Of a stretch of 64,000 bases of DNA, positions 53,309-62,101 are shown piece by piece. The position numbers and the translations under genes are program-made. A model generated the notes under the pieces. That model was not told the DNA's origin and did not search any database. It saw nothing but the letters and a program-made list of their open reading frames with translations. Every line of letters begins with the position of its first letter. Within the stretch, counting starts at the first letter, position 1. Source of the DNA: Paraburkholderia flagellata (GTDB lineage Bacteria; Pseudomonadota; Gammaproteobacteria; Burkholderiales; Burkholderiaceae); the NCBI RefSeq assembly GCF_021390645.1, contig NZ_JAJEJT010000004.1, positions 744,001 to 808,000 of the forward strand, written 5' to 3'.

Positions 53309-53796
53309 GTTTTCAAGCTCCGGATTGGGCGGTGGGTCAATGCATCGAATTCAGGCGGCCGGCACCATCGGCGTGCAATTCCATACTCGCGTATTCCATT
53401 TCGGTGCAGAATCAAAAGCAAAAATCTATCCGTCGACGATTATTGCGAATTGCACAATTCATCGATGTTGATAATGCAATGACGAAACGGGAATCGTGCG
53501 GCGAGTGCGGCGCGAATCGAACACCCGCATCATAGGGTGTCGAAAATAAAAATGGTGTCGAAATTCGAGCGACGTGGCGTCAATGGCACAACCGCGCTGG
53601 GCAAGGCTCGACGGGTGTCGAGGAATGTGCGGGGCGTGAGTATCACCGATAAAATTACATAATGCTTTCGGAGTGGCGCATTAAACCCGGCGAGAAAGGC
53701 CGATTATCCACATTGAGAATCCCCGCGGAAATCGGCCTTCAGAGCATGTTGATTCTTGTATTAATGCGCTCTGTTCTTTGGCTTGACGTGATTCGT
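53309..53796. other. A/T-rich upstream region of the porin gene
   Basis: No gene seen in 488 bp. The part next to the porin holds the 11-bp CatR-like sequence. The A/T-rich stretch at 53400-53690 is likely to contain the porin promoter and regulatory sites on the minus strand, and the 3' flank of the solute-binding protein gene. Confidence 0.5.
53376..53400. promoter_or_regulatory. Possible CatR/BenM-type site upstream of the porin
   Basis: CAATTCCATAC (53376-53386) followed by TCGC and GTATTCCATT. ATAC and GTAT are separated by 4 bp here, not the 7 bp of the known BenM/CatM half-site arrangement. The 11-mer is identical to those at 60995 and 63570. Confidence 0.45.
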
Positions 53797-54531
53797 TCAA
53801 GCAGACGGTGCAACCGATGCGCCCGCTATTCCATGGCGCTTCAATGCCTCTGCGACAAATCCCGACGTCTTCATCGTTTCGACAAACGCGCCAAGCACTT
53901 CGGCGGCCCGCGGACCGCGGCGCTCCGCGACGCCCATGGCCTGGCGAATCACCATGAAGCGTTCGTCGAGCAAACGCAAGCCGCCGACTTTCGCTGCATC
54001 GCCTTCGAGTTGCTGCTTCACGCCCGCGGCCACTTCGAGCCCTTGATCGAGGAAGGTCTGCACGACGGTTGGCGAAGTCGGCGCGCGCACGATCGCTGCC
54101 TGCTTCAATTCGCGCGTGAGAAAGAGATCATATGCACTGCCCTTGCCCACCGCCACGCGGTTATGCGGCTGATCGACTTCGGCATTGGTATGCACGGGCG
54201 AGTCGTTGCGAACCAGATAAAAGCCCTCGATCAACACATAAGGCGCGGTGAACGCGATCGTCTCGCCTCGCTTTGGATCGACGGCAAAGAAGCCGAAATC
54301 CGCGCGTTCGTCACTTACGGCTTCGACGGACTTGCCCGCCGCGTCGAACACCACGAGTTCGAGCGGCACGCCCAAGTGCTGCGCGAACGCGCGCGCGAGA
54401 TCGACGGAAACACCGAATGGCTCGCCCGACGCCGCATCGCGATTCGCGAGTATCGGATTGCCGAGGTTGATGGCGGCGCGCAACGTGCCCGTGGGCGCAA
54501 AGGCTTTGACGACAGTGGGATCGATATTCAT
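53797..54531 (-). CDS. Solute-binding-like protein (SBP family 3) without signal peptide
   Basis: 244 aa from ATG 54531. The SBP-3 fold is clear: GTLRAAINLGNPILANR, GEPFGVSVDLARAFAQHLGVPLELVVFDAAGK, ADFGFFAVDPKRGETIAFTAPYVLIEGFYLV, VAVGKGSAYDLFLTREL. It has no signal peptide or lipobox, and the upstream frame gives none, so it may act in the cytoplasm, or the start may be wrong. Same strand as benD (90 bp downstream of its stop), perhaps the last gene of the ben block. Confidence 0.78.
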   Translation of the reverse strand: MNIDPTVVKAFAPTGTLRAAINLGNPILANRDAASGEPFGVSVDLARAFAQHLGVPLELVVFDAAGKSVEAVSDERADFGFFAVDPKRGETIAFTAPYVLIEGFYLVRNDSPVHTNAEVDQPHNRVAVGKGSAYDLFLTRELKQAAIVRAPTSPTVVQTFLDQGLEVAAGVKQQLEGDAAKVGGLRLLDERFMVIRQAMGVAERRGPRAAEVLGAFVETMKTSGFVAEALKRHGIAGASVAPSA

Positions 54532-54620
54532 GTCGATTGCGGTACGAAAATCAGGGTCCTTCGAGCATAGCACCCCGCCCGCCCGCTTTTGCGCGCCCAC
54601 CGCCGACTTGCGCGCCTGGC

Positions 54621-55397
54621 TCAGCCCGTGTCGCCACCGGCGACCGGCAACACCGAACCGGTGATGTAGCTCGCCTCGTCCGAAGCGAGAAACAGGATCG
54701 GCGCGACCTGCTCGTCGAGGCTGCCATAGCGCTTGAAGAACGTCGACTCGGTGACCTGCCGCACCGCCTCGCTCATCCACGCTTTTTCCTGCTCGCTGTC
54801 GCCGGCGGCATTGCGCGGAATGCGGCGCGGCGGCGCTTCGGTGCCGCCAGGCGCCGTGGCGACCACGCGGATATTGTGCTCCGCGTATTCCATCGCCAGC
54901 GATTGCGTCATCGCATTCACGCCGCCCTTCGCTGCCGAATACGGCACGCGTCGAATGCCGCGCGTGGCGTTCGAAGAAACATTGACGATGGTGCCGCGCC
55001 CGCGCTCGAGCAGATACGGCAACACGGCGTGACACGTGTACAGCGTGGGCATGAGCGAACGGCGGATTTCCGCATCGATCTGCGCCGGCTCGAACTCAGC
55101 GAACGGACGCATGCGGATGGCACCGCCCACACCGTTGATGAGAATGTCGATGCCGCCAAATCGTTGCGCGGCGAAATCCATGGCCGCTTTCGCGCCTTCA
55201 TACGTTTCGAGGTCGGCGACGAATCCTGCCGTTTCAGCGCCCTTCGCTTCTGCCGCGACTTCGGCTACGAAATCCGCGCGATCGACGAATACGACCTTGC
55301 CGCCTTCGGCAGCCGCACGCAGCGCGACGCCGCGGCCAATTCCCTGCGCCGCCCCGGTGACGACGACGACCTTGCCTGCGAATCGTTGCATGTTCAT
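54621..55397 (-). CDS. benD: 1,6-dihydroxycyclohexa-2,4-diene-1-carboxylate dehydrogenase
   Basis: 258 aa classical SDR. NAD motif VVVTGAAQGIGRGVALRAA at residues 10-28, INGVGG at about 88, Ser in NVSSNATRG and Tyr-Lys in VPYSAAKGGVNAM (about 155-160). BenD oxidises and decarboxylates the cis-diol of benzoate to catechol. It overlaps benC by 4 bp. Confidence 0.92.
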   Translation of the reverse strand: MNMQRFAGKVVVVTGAAQGIGRGVALRAAAEGGKVVFVDRADFVAEVAAEAKGAETAGFVADLETYEGAKAAMDFAAQRFGGIDILINGVGGAIRMRPFAEFEPAQIDAEIRRSLMPTLYTCHAVLPYLLERGRGTIVNVSSNATRGIRRVPYSAAKGGVNAMTQSLAMEYAEHNIRVVATAPGGTEAPPRRIPRNAAGDSEQEKAWMSEAVRQVTESTFFKRYGSLDEQVAPILFLASDEASYITGSVLPVAGGDTG

Positions 55398-56416
55398 GCC
55401 GCCTTCTGAACGACGTTCGGGGTGAACTTCTCGTAGTGGAAGCTGCTGGGCTTCACGCCTTCGTCATCGAAATACTTGCGTACGGCGTCCACCATCGGCG
55501 GCGGCCCGCACAGATACACGTCGACGTCGCCATCGTTCAAGGCGTTAGCGGGAATGTGCTGCGTGACCCAACCCTTGCGCGGATGATTCGAATCAGCATC
55601 GGCGATGACGGTAGCGAAGCTGAAGTTCGGCAGCTTCGCCGCGTAGGCTTCGATGGCTTCAACCAGCACCAGGTCGAGGTCGCGCGTCACGCCGTAAATG
55701 AGGTGTACCTTCTGCTGCGCATTGGTGCGCGCAAGCACTTCCAGCATCGAGAGGAACGGAGCCAGACCCGTGCCGCCTGCGAGGAACAGCAGCGGCCGCT
55801 GGACGTCGCGCAAATAGAAGCTGCCGAGCGGCCCCGTCAAATCGAGCTTCGTACCCGGTTGCGCGGCTTCGAGCCAGGTGCTCATCACGCCGCCCGGAAT
55901 CTTCTTGATCAGGAAGCTGATCTTCGATTCGCCTGGCGCAGAAGAGAAGGAATACGAACGATGCTGGCCACTGCCCGGCACGTCGATGTTGACGTACTGA
56001 CCCGGCAGGAACACGGGGCCCGTCGTGTCGACGTCCAACTCGAGCACGACCGCCGCGTCGTTGTGCTGCTCGACCTTCGCCACCGTGGCCGCAAACTTGC
56101 TATGCCCGGTTTTGCATACCGTGGAAGACGCTGGAATCGCAATCACGCAATCGCTTTCCGGCACCATCTGGCAGGTGAGTACGAGACCGCTGTCCTTTTC
56201 GTCTTCGGTCAGCGCGTCCTCGATATACTCTTCGCCCAGGTCGTAGCTGCCGCTTTCCGCGCGACACTTGCAGGTGCCGCACACGCCGTCTGAGCAATCC
56301 ATCGGCAGGTTGATCCGCGCGCGAAACGCTGCGTCGAGGACCTTCTCACCTGCCTTGCATTCGATGAAACGGGTCACGCCGTCTTCGAAGTTCAGTGCAA
56401 TCTTGTAGCTGGACAT
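55394..56416 (-). CDS. benC: Benzoate 1,2-dioxygenase reductase
   Basis: 340 aa. The N-terminal plant-type [2Fe-2S] ferredoxin has CSDGVCGTCKC (about 41-51) and a further Cys near 82 (LTCQMVPESDC). The FAD domain has HRSYSFSSAPGE, and the NAD domain LLFLAGGTGLAPFLSML and VYLCGPPPMVDAV. It passes electrons from NADH to the BenAB oxygenase. Confidence 0.95.
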   Translation of the reverse strand: MSSYKIALNFEDGVTRFIECKAGEKVLDAAFRARINLPMDCSDGVCGTCKCRAESGSYDLGEEYIEDALTEDEKDSGLVLTCQMVPESDCVIAIPASSTVCKTGHSKFAATVAKVEQHNDAAVVLELDVDTTGPVFLPGQYVNIDVPGSGQHRSYSFSSAPGESKISFLIKKIPGGVMSTWLEAAQPGTKLDLTGPLGSFYLRDVQRPLLFLAGGTGLAPFLSMLEVLARTNAQQKVHLIYGVTRDLDLVLVEAIEAYAAKLPNFSFATVIADADSNHPRKGWVTQHIPANALNDGDVDVYLCGPPPMVDAVRKYFDDEGVKPSSFHYEKFTPNVVQKAA

Positions 56417-56468
56417 GGTGTCTCCTTCTTTCCCATGTTGAAACCGGGTCTCGATGTCAATCGAGACT

Positions 56469-56957
56469 TCAAACGTGATAAACGTCGAGCACCTGCCGGA
56501 TGTAGTCGTTCTTCAGCACGATCTTTTTGTAGGCGATCAGGAAGTCGTCACCGGTCTTGCGCAAGGTGACAAACATCGTGCCGAAGAAGCCATCCGTGGT
56601 TTTGTAGCGATGACTGAGCGTGTGGAAGTTGTAGCGCACCTCCACTTCGTCGCCACGATCGGCCAGCACTTCCACGTTCGTTACGTTGTGGATCGTGCGC
56701 GGCTCCGGCATCGAAGCGCCGCTGCGTTCGGTCTTGATGCGAAACACACGGTCTTCGAGGCCGCCGCGATCCGGGTAGTACATCAGCGAGATCTGCGATT
56801 CGTGGTCGTCGGTGAGCTGGTCGTCGTCGTCCCATGCGGGCATCCAGTAGGTGACGTCCTCGGCATAGCAGGCGAGCCACGCTTCCCACTGGCGATCGTC
56901 GAGCAGGCGCGCTTCGCGGTACAGCGTGGCGCAGATTTTCTGGTAATCGTTGCTCAT
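56469..56957 (-). CDS. benB: Benzoate 1,2-dioxygenase, small (beta) subunit
   Basis: 162 aa, ring-hydroxylating dioxygenase beta subunit (cystatin-like fold): [42 protein letters not shown], and the conserved [22 protein letters not shown] and [22 protein letters not shown] end. It starts inside the benA stop codon (ATGA). Confidence 0.95.
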   Translation of the reverse strand: MSNDYQKICATLYREARLLDDRQWEAWLACYAEDVTYWMPAWDDDDQLTDDHESQISLMYYPDRGGLEDRVFRIKTERSGASMPEPRTIHNVTNVEVLADRGDEVEVRYNFHTLSHRYKTTDGFFGTMFVTLRKTGDDFLIAYKKIVLKNDYIRQVLDVYHV

Positions 56958-58324
56958 GCCTGCGCTCCCGCTTGCTCGTGATTCAGTTCCTGCTTGAGGG
57001 CGTCGCGCATGGCGTGCACCCAGTACTCGTGCTGGACCACGAACAGGCCTTCGTCTTCGCTGCGCTCGCCGGAAATGATCGGCTTGAGGCCCATCTTCTT
57101 CGCGTTCTCGTCCGCACCTTCGACCCACAGCGGCGCGCCGCGCGAGAGATCGTTCCACATTGCCGTGGTGCCTGCATAACCGTTCTGGCAGGCGCGGAAC
57201 TCTTCGAGGTCGTCGGCGGTACCCATGCCCGTGACGTTGAAGAAGTCCTCGTACTGGCGAATGCGCGTCGCACGGTCTTCCGCGCTCTCGCCCTTCGGCG
57301 CGAAGCAGAAAATGTTCACCTCGGTCTTGTCCACGCTAATCGGGCGCACCACGCGAATCTGCGTGCTGAACTGGTCCATCAGGAACACGTTCGGGTAGAG
57401 GCACAAGTTTCTCGTCTGATTGACGATGAATTCCGCCTGCACTTCGCCCACGCGCGCCTTGATTTCCTCGCGATGCTTGTACACCGGGCGCACTTCAGGG
57501 TTCATCGTGTTGGTCCACAGCAGGATGTGGCCATGGTCGAAGCCGTATACGCCCGCCACCGACTTGCTCCAGCTATTGGCGTCCACCGCCTGGGTCCCGT
57601 CTTCCTTGCGCCGGCCCATGGTCGCGGCGTAATTCCAGTGCACGGTGCTGACGTGATAGCCGTCGCAGCCGTTTTCCATCTGCATCTTCCAGTTTCCGTC
57701 GTAGACGTACGAGGAGTTGCCGCGCAGCACTTCGAGGCCGTTCGGCGACTGGTCGACGATCTGGTCGATGATGATCTTTGCTTCGCCGAGGTAGTCTTCG
57801 AGCGGCTGCACGTCGGCATTGAGGCTGCCGAACAGAAAGCCACGATAATTCTCGAAGCGCGCGACCTTCTTCAGGTCGTGAGACCCCTGCTTGTTGAATT
57901 GCACGGGATACTCGGTGGTCTTTTCGTCCTTCACCTTCAGGAGCTTGCCGGTGTTGGAGAACGTCCAGCCGTGGAACGGACACGTGAAGCTGCCCTTGTT
58001 GCCGTGCTTGCGCCGGCACAGCATGGCGCCCTTGTGCGCGCAGGCGTTGATGACGGCATTCAGCGCACCGGTCTTGTCGCGCGTGATGACTACCGGCTGG
58101 CGACCCAGCCACGTGGTGTAGTAGTCGTTGTTCTCTGGAATCTGGCTCTCGTGCGCGAGGTACACCCAGTTCTTCTCGAAGATGTATTTCATCTCCAGAT
58201 CGAACAGATCGGTATTGGTGAAGATGTCCCGGCGGCAACGGAACACACCGTTTTGCTTGTCGTCCTGCACGGCGGTGGACAGCAGGTGATCCAGGTCACT
58301 GGCTTTGTCGATGATGGCTGACAT
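56954..58324 (-). CDS. benA: Benzoate 1,2-dioxygenase, large (alpha) subunit
   Basis: 456 aa from ATG 58324 with GGAG upstream. Rieske centre: CAHKGAMLC..., then CPFHGWTF (Cys-X-His ... Cys-X2-His). The mononuclear iron site is in [14 protein letters not shown], two His, with a downstream Asp. It converts benzoate to its cis-1,2-dihydrodiol. An upstream extension of 32 codons has no ribosome-binding site. Confidence 0.95.
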   Translation of the reverse strand: MSAIIDKASDLDHLLSTAVQDDKQNGVFRCRRDIFTNTDLFDLEMKYIFEKNWVYLAHESQIPENNDYYTTWLGRQPVVITRDKTGALNAVINACAHKGAMLCRRKHGNKGSFTCPFHGWTFSNTGKLLKVKDEKTTEYPVQFNKQGSHDLKKVARFENYRGFLFGSLNADVQPLEDYLGEAKIIIDQIVDQSPNGLEVLRGNSSYVYDGNWKMQMENGCDGYHVSTVHWNYAATMGRRKEDGTQAVDANSWSKSVAGVYGFDHGHILLWTNTMNPEVRPVYKHREEIKARVGEVQAEFIVNQTRNLCLYPNVFLMDQFSTQIRVVRPISVDKTEVNIFCFAPKGESAEDRATRIRQYEDFFNVTGMGTADDLEEFRACQNGYAGTTAMWNDLSRGAPLWVEGADENAKKMGLKPIISGERSEDEGLFVVQHEYWVHAMRDALKQELNHEQAGAQA

Positions 58325-58440
58325 ATTAGCTCTCCTATGCATACTCCACACGCGGTACGGAGTTCCTGCATCGGTGTCGAATGATGATCGGGGTAAAACT
58401 GGCGGCGGCTGTGTCTTCACGCCGCCGCCACGCAGGATGC

Positions 58441-59376
58441 TTACGCCGTTGCCTCCGCGCGCAGGCGGTGAACGAGTTGGTTGTCCTTACCCTGGACCAG
58501 CGGTGTGAGCGTGACGTTGAACTCGATGGCCTTGTACGTATCGGCTTTCAGGCCGAGCGCCGCGCCGCCGGTCTTTTCGACCACGTGCGGAATCAGTTCC
58601 TCGCGCGTTGCGTAGGCGAAGTCGTCCCAAATGAGCGGGTCGCCTTCGATATTGAACTGCGTGGTGAGCTTGCGGCTGTTATCCGACGAGACGAAGAAGT
58701 GCACGTGCGCCGGACGGTTGCCATGGCGGCCAAGGCCGTCCAGGAGGCGCTGGGTCGAACCCTGCGGCGGACAGCCGTAGCCTACCGGCATGAGCGTGCG
58801 GAATTCGTACTTGCCGTCAGCGCCGGTCTTGACTGCGCCGCGCAGGTTGAAGTCGTCCTGCGCGCCCGTCGGGTCGAAGTGCGAATAAAAACCCTTCGAA
58901 TTCGCGTGCCAGCATTCGACTACGGCGCCCGCGAGCGGTTTGCCATCGAGATCCGTGACGGTGCCGTGAATGACGAGCGGACCTGCGTCGGCGTCCGGGT
59001 TGATGTCGATTCGCGAAACGCCTTCGCGCACCGGTGCGCCCGCAACGTACAACGGTCCTTCGATCGTGCGCGGCGTGCCGCCTTCGAGACCCACCGCCTT
59101 GTCTGCGGCGTCCATGCGGATATCGAGGTACTTTTCCAGTCCAAGGCCCGCAGCCAGCAGCGCCGCTTCGCCGTCCTGGCCGAGCTTGTTCAGATAGTTC
59201 ACGCCGGCCCACACTTCATCGGGCGTGATGTCGAGATCATCAATGGCCTTGAACAGGTCGCCCAGCAGCCGATGGACGATCTGCTGGAAGCGCGCGTTGC
59301 CGCTGCCGCCATTGAGATTCGCAGCGGCCTTCAGCAGGTCCTGCACTTCCTTCGTTTCGAATACTTTTGCGCTCAT
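58441..59376 (-). CDS. catA: Catechol 1,2-dioxygenase
   Basis: 311 aa intradiol dioxygenase. The N-terminal helical dimerisation part is followed by the beta-sandwich with [37 protein letters not shown] and the iron ligands Tyr in [11 protein letters not shown] and His in [14 protein letters not shown]. It opens catechol between the hydroxyls to cis,cis-muconate. AGGAG is 8 nt before the ATG. Just upstream is the 10-bp tandem repeat. It lies between catC and benA on the same strand. Confidence 0.95.
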   Translation of the reverse strand: MSAKVFETKEVQDLLKAAANLNGGSGNARFQQIVHRLLGDLFKAIDDLDITPDEVWAGVNYLNKLGQDGEAALLAAGLGLEKYLDIRMDAADKAVGLEGGTPRTIEGPLYVAGAPVREGVSRIDINPDADAGPLVIHGTVTDLDGKPLAGAVVECWHANSKGFYSHFDPTGAQDDFNLRGAVKTGADGKYEFRTLMPVGYGCPPQGSTQRLLDGLGRHGNRPAHVHFFVSSDNSRKLTTQFNIEGDPLIWDDFAYATREELIPHVVEKTGGAALGLKADTYKAIEFNVTLTPLVQGKDNQLVHRLRAEATA

Positions 59377-59390
59377 GGTATTTGTCTCCT

Positions 59391-59440
59391 GGTGCTTGCT
59401 GGTGCTTGCTGGTGCTTGCTGGTGCTTGCTGGTGCTTGCT
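59391..59440. repeat. Five perfect 10-bp tandem repeats between catC and catA
   Basis: GGTGCTTGCT occurs five times without change from 59391 to 59440 and is followed by GGTATTGGTG. In the transcript (minus strand) this is AGCAAGCACC repeated, ending 1-2 nt before the AGGAG of catA. The unit is one helical turn long, and the copy number may vary between strains. Confidence 0.9.
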
Positions 59441-59458
59441 GGTATTGGTGAAGTCAGC

Positions 59459-59749
59459 TCAGGCGTCGTTGTCCCTGATGGAGGACGGATGGCGACACAA
59501 CGGCGTGACCGTTATCTTCATGTACGGGAAAAGCGGCAAGGCGGTGAGAATGTCATGCAGCTCTGCATTGCTCTCGACATCGAAGATGCTGTAGTTGGCG
59601 TACTCGCCCACCAGTCGCCAGATATGGCGCCACTTGCCGCTGCGCTGCAGCTCCTGCGAATATTCCTTTTCGCGCGCCTTGATTTCATTGGCGACGTTGG
59701 CGGGCATGTCGGCCGGGATGTTCACATCCATGCGTACGTGGAAAAGCAT
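59459..59749 (-). CDS. catC: Muconolactone delta-isomerase
   Basis: 96 aa from ATG 59749: MLFHVRMDVNIPADMPANVA, then EKEYSQELQRSGKWRHIWRLVGEYANYSIFDVESNAELHDIL and LPLFPYMKITVTPLCRHPSS. The whole protein matches the small decameric CatC family, which isomerises muconolactone to 3-oxoadipate enol-lactone. 29 bp downstream of catB. Confidence 0.95.
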   Translation of the reverse strand: MLFHVRMDVNIPADMPANVANEIKAREKEYSQELQRSGKWRHIWRLVGEYANYSIFDVESNAELHDILTALPLFPYMKITVTPLCRHPSSIRDNDA

Positions 59750-59778
59750 CGTCAAATTCCGTTTGTCAGGTGTCCGGG

Positions 59779-60915
59779 TTACTTCGTCACTTTCATCAGG
59801 CCGTCGCGCGTGAAGCGCTTGACCTTCGCTTCGTCCAGTTCGATGCCCAGGCCCGGGCCGTTCGGCACCGTCAGCTCGAAGTCGCTGTAGTCGAGCGGCG
59901 TGGTCAGAATCTCTTCGGTGATCAGCAGGGGACCGAACAGTTCGGTGCCCCATTGCAGGTTGGCGAAGCTTGCAAACAGGTGCGCCGAGGCCACCGTGCT
60001 GAACGCGCCTTCGAGCATCGTGCCGCCGTACAGCTCGATACCCGCGGCGTCCGCAATCGTGGCCACGCGCTGCGCGGCGAACAGTCCACCGCTTTGTTCG
60101 ATCTTGATGGCGAACACATCGGCGCCCTCGTTCTTCGCGATCTCGAACGCGCTTTCCGGCCCCTGCAGGATCTCGTCGGCCATCAACGCCACCGGGAAGC
60201 GGCGCATGAGGCGCGCAAGCGCTGCGGGCGAGGCGACGGGCTGTTCGACCAGTTCGCAGCCGGCTTCCGCCAGCGCCGGAATCGCCCACGCCGCCTGCGT
60301 CTCGCTCCAGGCCATGTTGACGTCCACGCGCACGGCAGCACGCTCGCCCATCGCCTTCTTGATTTCAGCGACGTGCCTGATGTCGGTCTTGAGTTCCTTC
60401 GCGCCGATCTTCAGCTTGAAGATCTTGTGGCGGCGCGCTTCGAGCATGGCCTCGGCTTCGGCGATGTCCTTTGCGGTATCGCCCGAAGCCAGCGTCCAGG
60501 CAACCGGCAGACGCTCGCGGCGGCGGCCGCCCAGCAACTCGCTCACCGGCACGCCAAGGCGCTTGCCCTGCGCGTCGAGCAGCGCGGTTTCCAGCGCGCA
60601 CTTGGCGAAGTGATTGACCTTCACCAGCTTGCCCAGATGCGCCATGAGCGCCTGGATTCGCGTGGCATCCTGGCCGATCATCGCGGGCGCGAAGTAGGCG
60701 TCGATCGCCAGCTTCATTGCTTCCGGGCTTTCGGGGCCGTAAGCCATGCCGGCAATGGTGGTGCCTTCGCCGATGCCGGTCACGCCATCGCTGCAGTACA
60801 CCTTTACCAGCATCAGGGTTTGCCCGTACATCGTGGCGACGGATAGCTTGTGAGGGCGAATCGTCGGCAGATCGACGAGGCGGGTTTCGATACGTTCGAT
60901 CGTCGCGGAAGTCAT
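59779..60915 (-). CDS. catB: Muconate cycloisomerase
   Basis: 378 aa, enolase superfamily (mandelate racemase type). The catalytic Lys pair is in HKIFKLKIG (about 167), metal ligands are Asp in RVDVNMAWSE (about 198), Glu/Asp in ALMADEILQG (about 247), and the general Lys in IKIEQSGG (about 273). It lactonises cis,cis-muconate. No clear ribosome-binding site precedes the ATG. First gene of the minus-strand catBCA-benABCD run; catR diverges from it. Confidence 0.95.
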   Translation of the reverse strand: MTSATIERIETRLVDLPTIRPHKLSVATMYGQTLMLVKVYCSDGVTGIGEGTTIAGMAYGPESPEAMKLAIDAYFAPAMIGQDATRIQALMAHLGKLVKVNHFAKCALETALLDAQGKRLGVPVSELLGGRRRERLPVAWTLASGDTAKDIAEAEAMLEARRHKIFKLKIGAKELKTDIRHVAEIKKAMGERAAVRVDVNMAWSETQAAWAIPALAEAGCELVEQPVASPAALARLMRRFPVALMADEILQGPESAFEIAKNEGADVFAIKIEQSGGLFAAQRVATIADAAGIELYGGTMLEGAFSTVASAHLFASFANLQWGTELFGPLLITEEILTTPLDYSDFELTVPNGPGLGIELDEAKVKRFTRDGLMKVTK

Positions 60916-60994
60916 GTCGGATGCTGGGTAAGTGAAGAAGGTATGGTGGTTTTATACACGCCGCGCATCCGCGAGATCCAATACTATTTGCGTC

Positions 60995-61020
60995 CAATTC
61001 CATACCTTTATAATATGGAA
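60995..61020. promoter_or_regulatory. CatR binding-site candidate between catB and catR
   Basis: CAATTCCATAC (60995-61005) is part of a palindrome TTCCATA (60998-61004), 9 bp, TATGGAA (61014-61020), which also contains ATAC-N7-ATAT. LysR-type regulators of the CatR/BenM group bind T-N11-A palindromes of this kind. Confidence 0.65.
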
Positions 61021-61108
61021 ACCCCTCAATCGCCCATGAATGGGCCGATATTGCAGCGCAATATACGCTCCGAGTATCGATAATTCAGTGCTTCTTTTGG
61101 AGCAAACC

Positions 61109-62020
61109 ATGGATCTTCGCCAGCTTCGCTACTTCGTTGCCGTTGTCCGCGAGCGCAATTTCACTCGCGCAGCGGAACAGCTTTGCATCGCTCAGCCGCC
61201 GTTGAGCCGGCAGATTCAATTGCTCGAACAGGAGATCGGCGTGCCTCTTCTGATTCGCAATACGAGGCCCGTGCGCACGACCGATGCGGGGCGTCTTGTC
61301 TACGAGCAGGCCATGCAGATCCTTGGGCGCGTCGAGCAGTTGCAAGCGACCGCCAAACACGTGGGACTGCATCACCGCACCGTGTTGTCGATCGGCTTCG
61401 TCGCCTCCGTTCTCTATTCAGGACTGCCACCGTTGATGCGCAAGCTGCGCCAGAACGCGCCGGAGCTCGACATCCAGATGGTCGAACTCATGTCGGTGCA
61501 GCAGATTGAGGCGTTGAAGGAAGGCCGCATCGACATCGGCTTCGGACGCGTGCGCCACAGCGACCCCAACGTGGCCGGTATCGTCCTGCGCGAAGAGCCG
61601 CTGGCTGTGGTGGTGCCGATCGGCAGCGAGATGGCGCAGGAATCGACGCCGATTCCTATCGAGCAACTGGCCGGGCAAAAACTGATTGTTTATCCCAAGG
61701 AGCCTCGCCCCAGTTTCGCCGATCAGGTATTGAACGTGCTGCACGGCGACGGCGTGCAACCGGGCGAAGTGCTGGAGGTGAGGGAAATCCAGACCGCGCT
61801 GGGTCTCGTCGCAGCCGAGTTCGGCGTATGCGTGATCCCGGCTTCAGCGCGGCAATTGCGCCAGGACGTGCACTACCGTCTGATAGACAGCGACCACGCG
61901 ACCTCGCCAATCATCCTGAATCACCGTGTGAACGACAACTCGGTCTACGTCGATCTCGTGAAGCAACTCGTCAAGGAGATGTATGCCGAGCCACAAACGT
62001 GGCTGCCGGCGAAGAAATAG
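61109..62020 (+). CDS. catR: LysR-type regulator of catechol degradation
   Basis: 303 aa from ATG 61109 (MDLRQLRYFVAVVRERNFTR); GGAG lies upstream. The winged helix has AAEQLCIAQPPLSRQIQLLEQEIGVPLLIRNTRPVR, and the effector domain starts TVLSIGFVASVLYSGLPPLMRKL. It belongs to the CatR/BenM/CatM group, which respond to cis,cis-muconate (some also to benzoate). It diverges from catB across the palindrome. CatR or BenM assignment cannot be separated by sequence alone. Confidence 0.88.
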   Translation: MDLRQLRYFVAVVRERNFTRAAEQLCIAQPPLSRQIQLLEQEIGVPLLIRNTRPVRTTDAGRLVYEQAMQILGRVEQLQATAKHVGLHHRTVLSIGFVASVLYSGLPPLMRKLRQNAPELDIQMVELMSVQQIEALKEGRIDIGFGRVRHSDPNVAGIVLREEPLAVVVPIGSEMAQESTPIPIEQLAGQKLIVYPKEPRPSFADQVLNVLHGDGVQPGEVLEVREIQTALGLVAAEFGVCVIPASARQLRQDVHYRLIDSDHATSPIILNHRVNDNSVYVDLVKQLVKEMYAEPQTWLPAKK

Positions 62021-62101
62021 AACGCGTGAAAACGGGCAGGCCAGATGGTGACGATGTCTCGCAACATCGTCACGAAATAGCGCAAGCAGGCTTCACAAAC
62101 A

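Noticed and set aside
58325..58440. ATAC ... GTAC in the catA-benA gap as a BenM-type site
   Set aside because: The spacing is 10 bp instead of 7 and the halves are not complementary, so it does not meet the pattern seen at the other sites.
59391..59440. The 10-bp repeats as a CRISPR array
   Set aside because: The units are contiguous without spacers and only 10 bp long; this is a simple tandem repeat.
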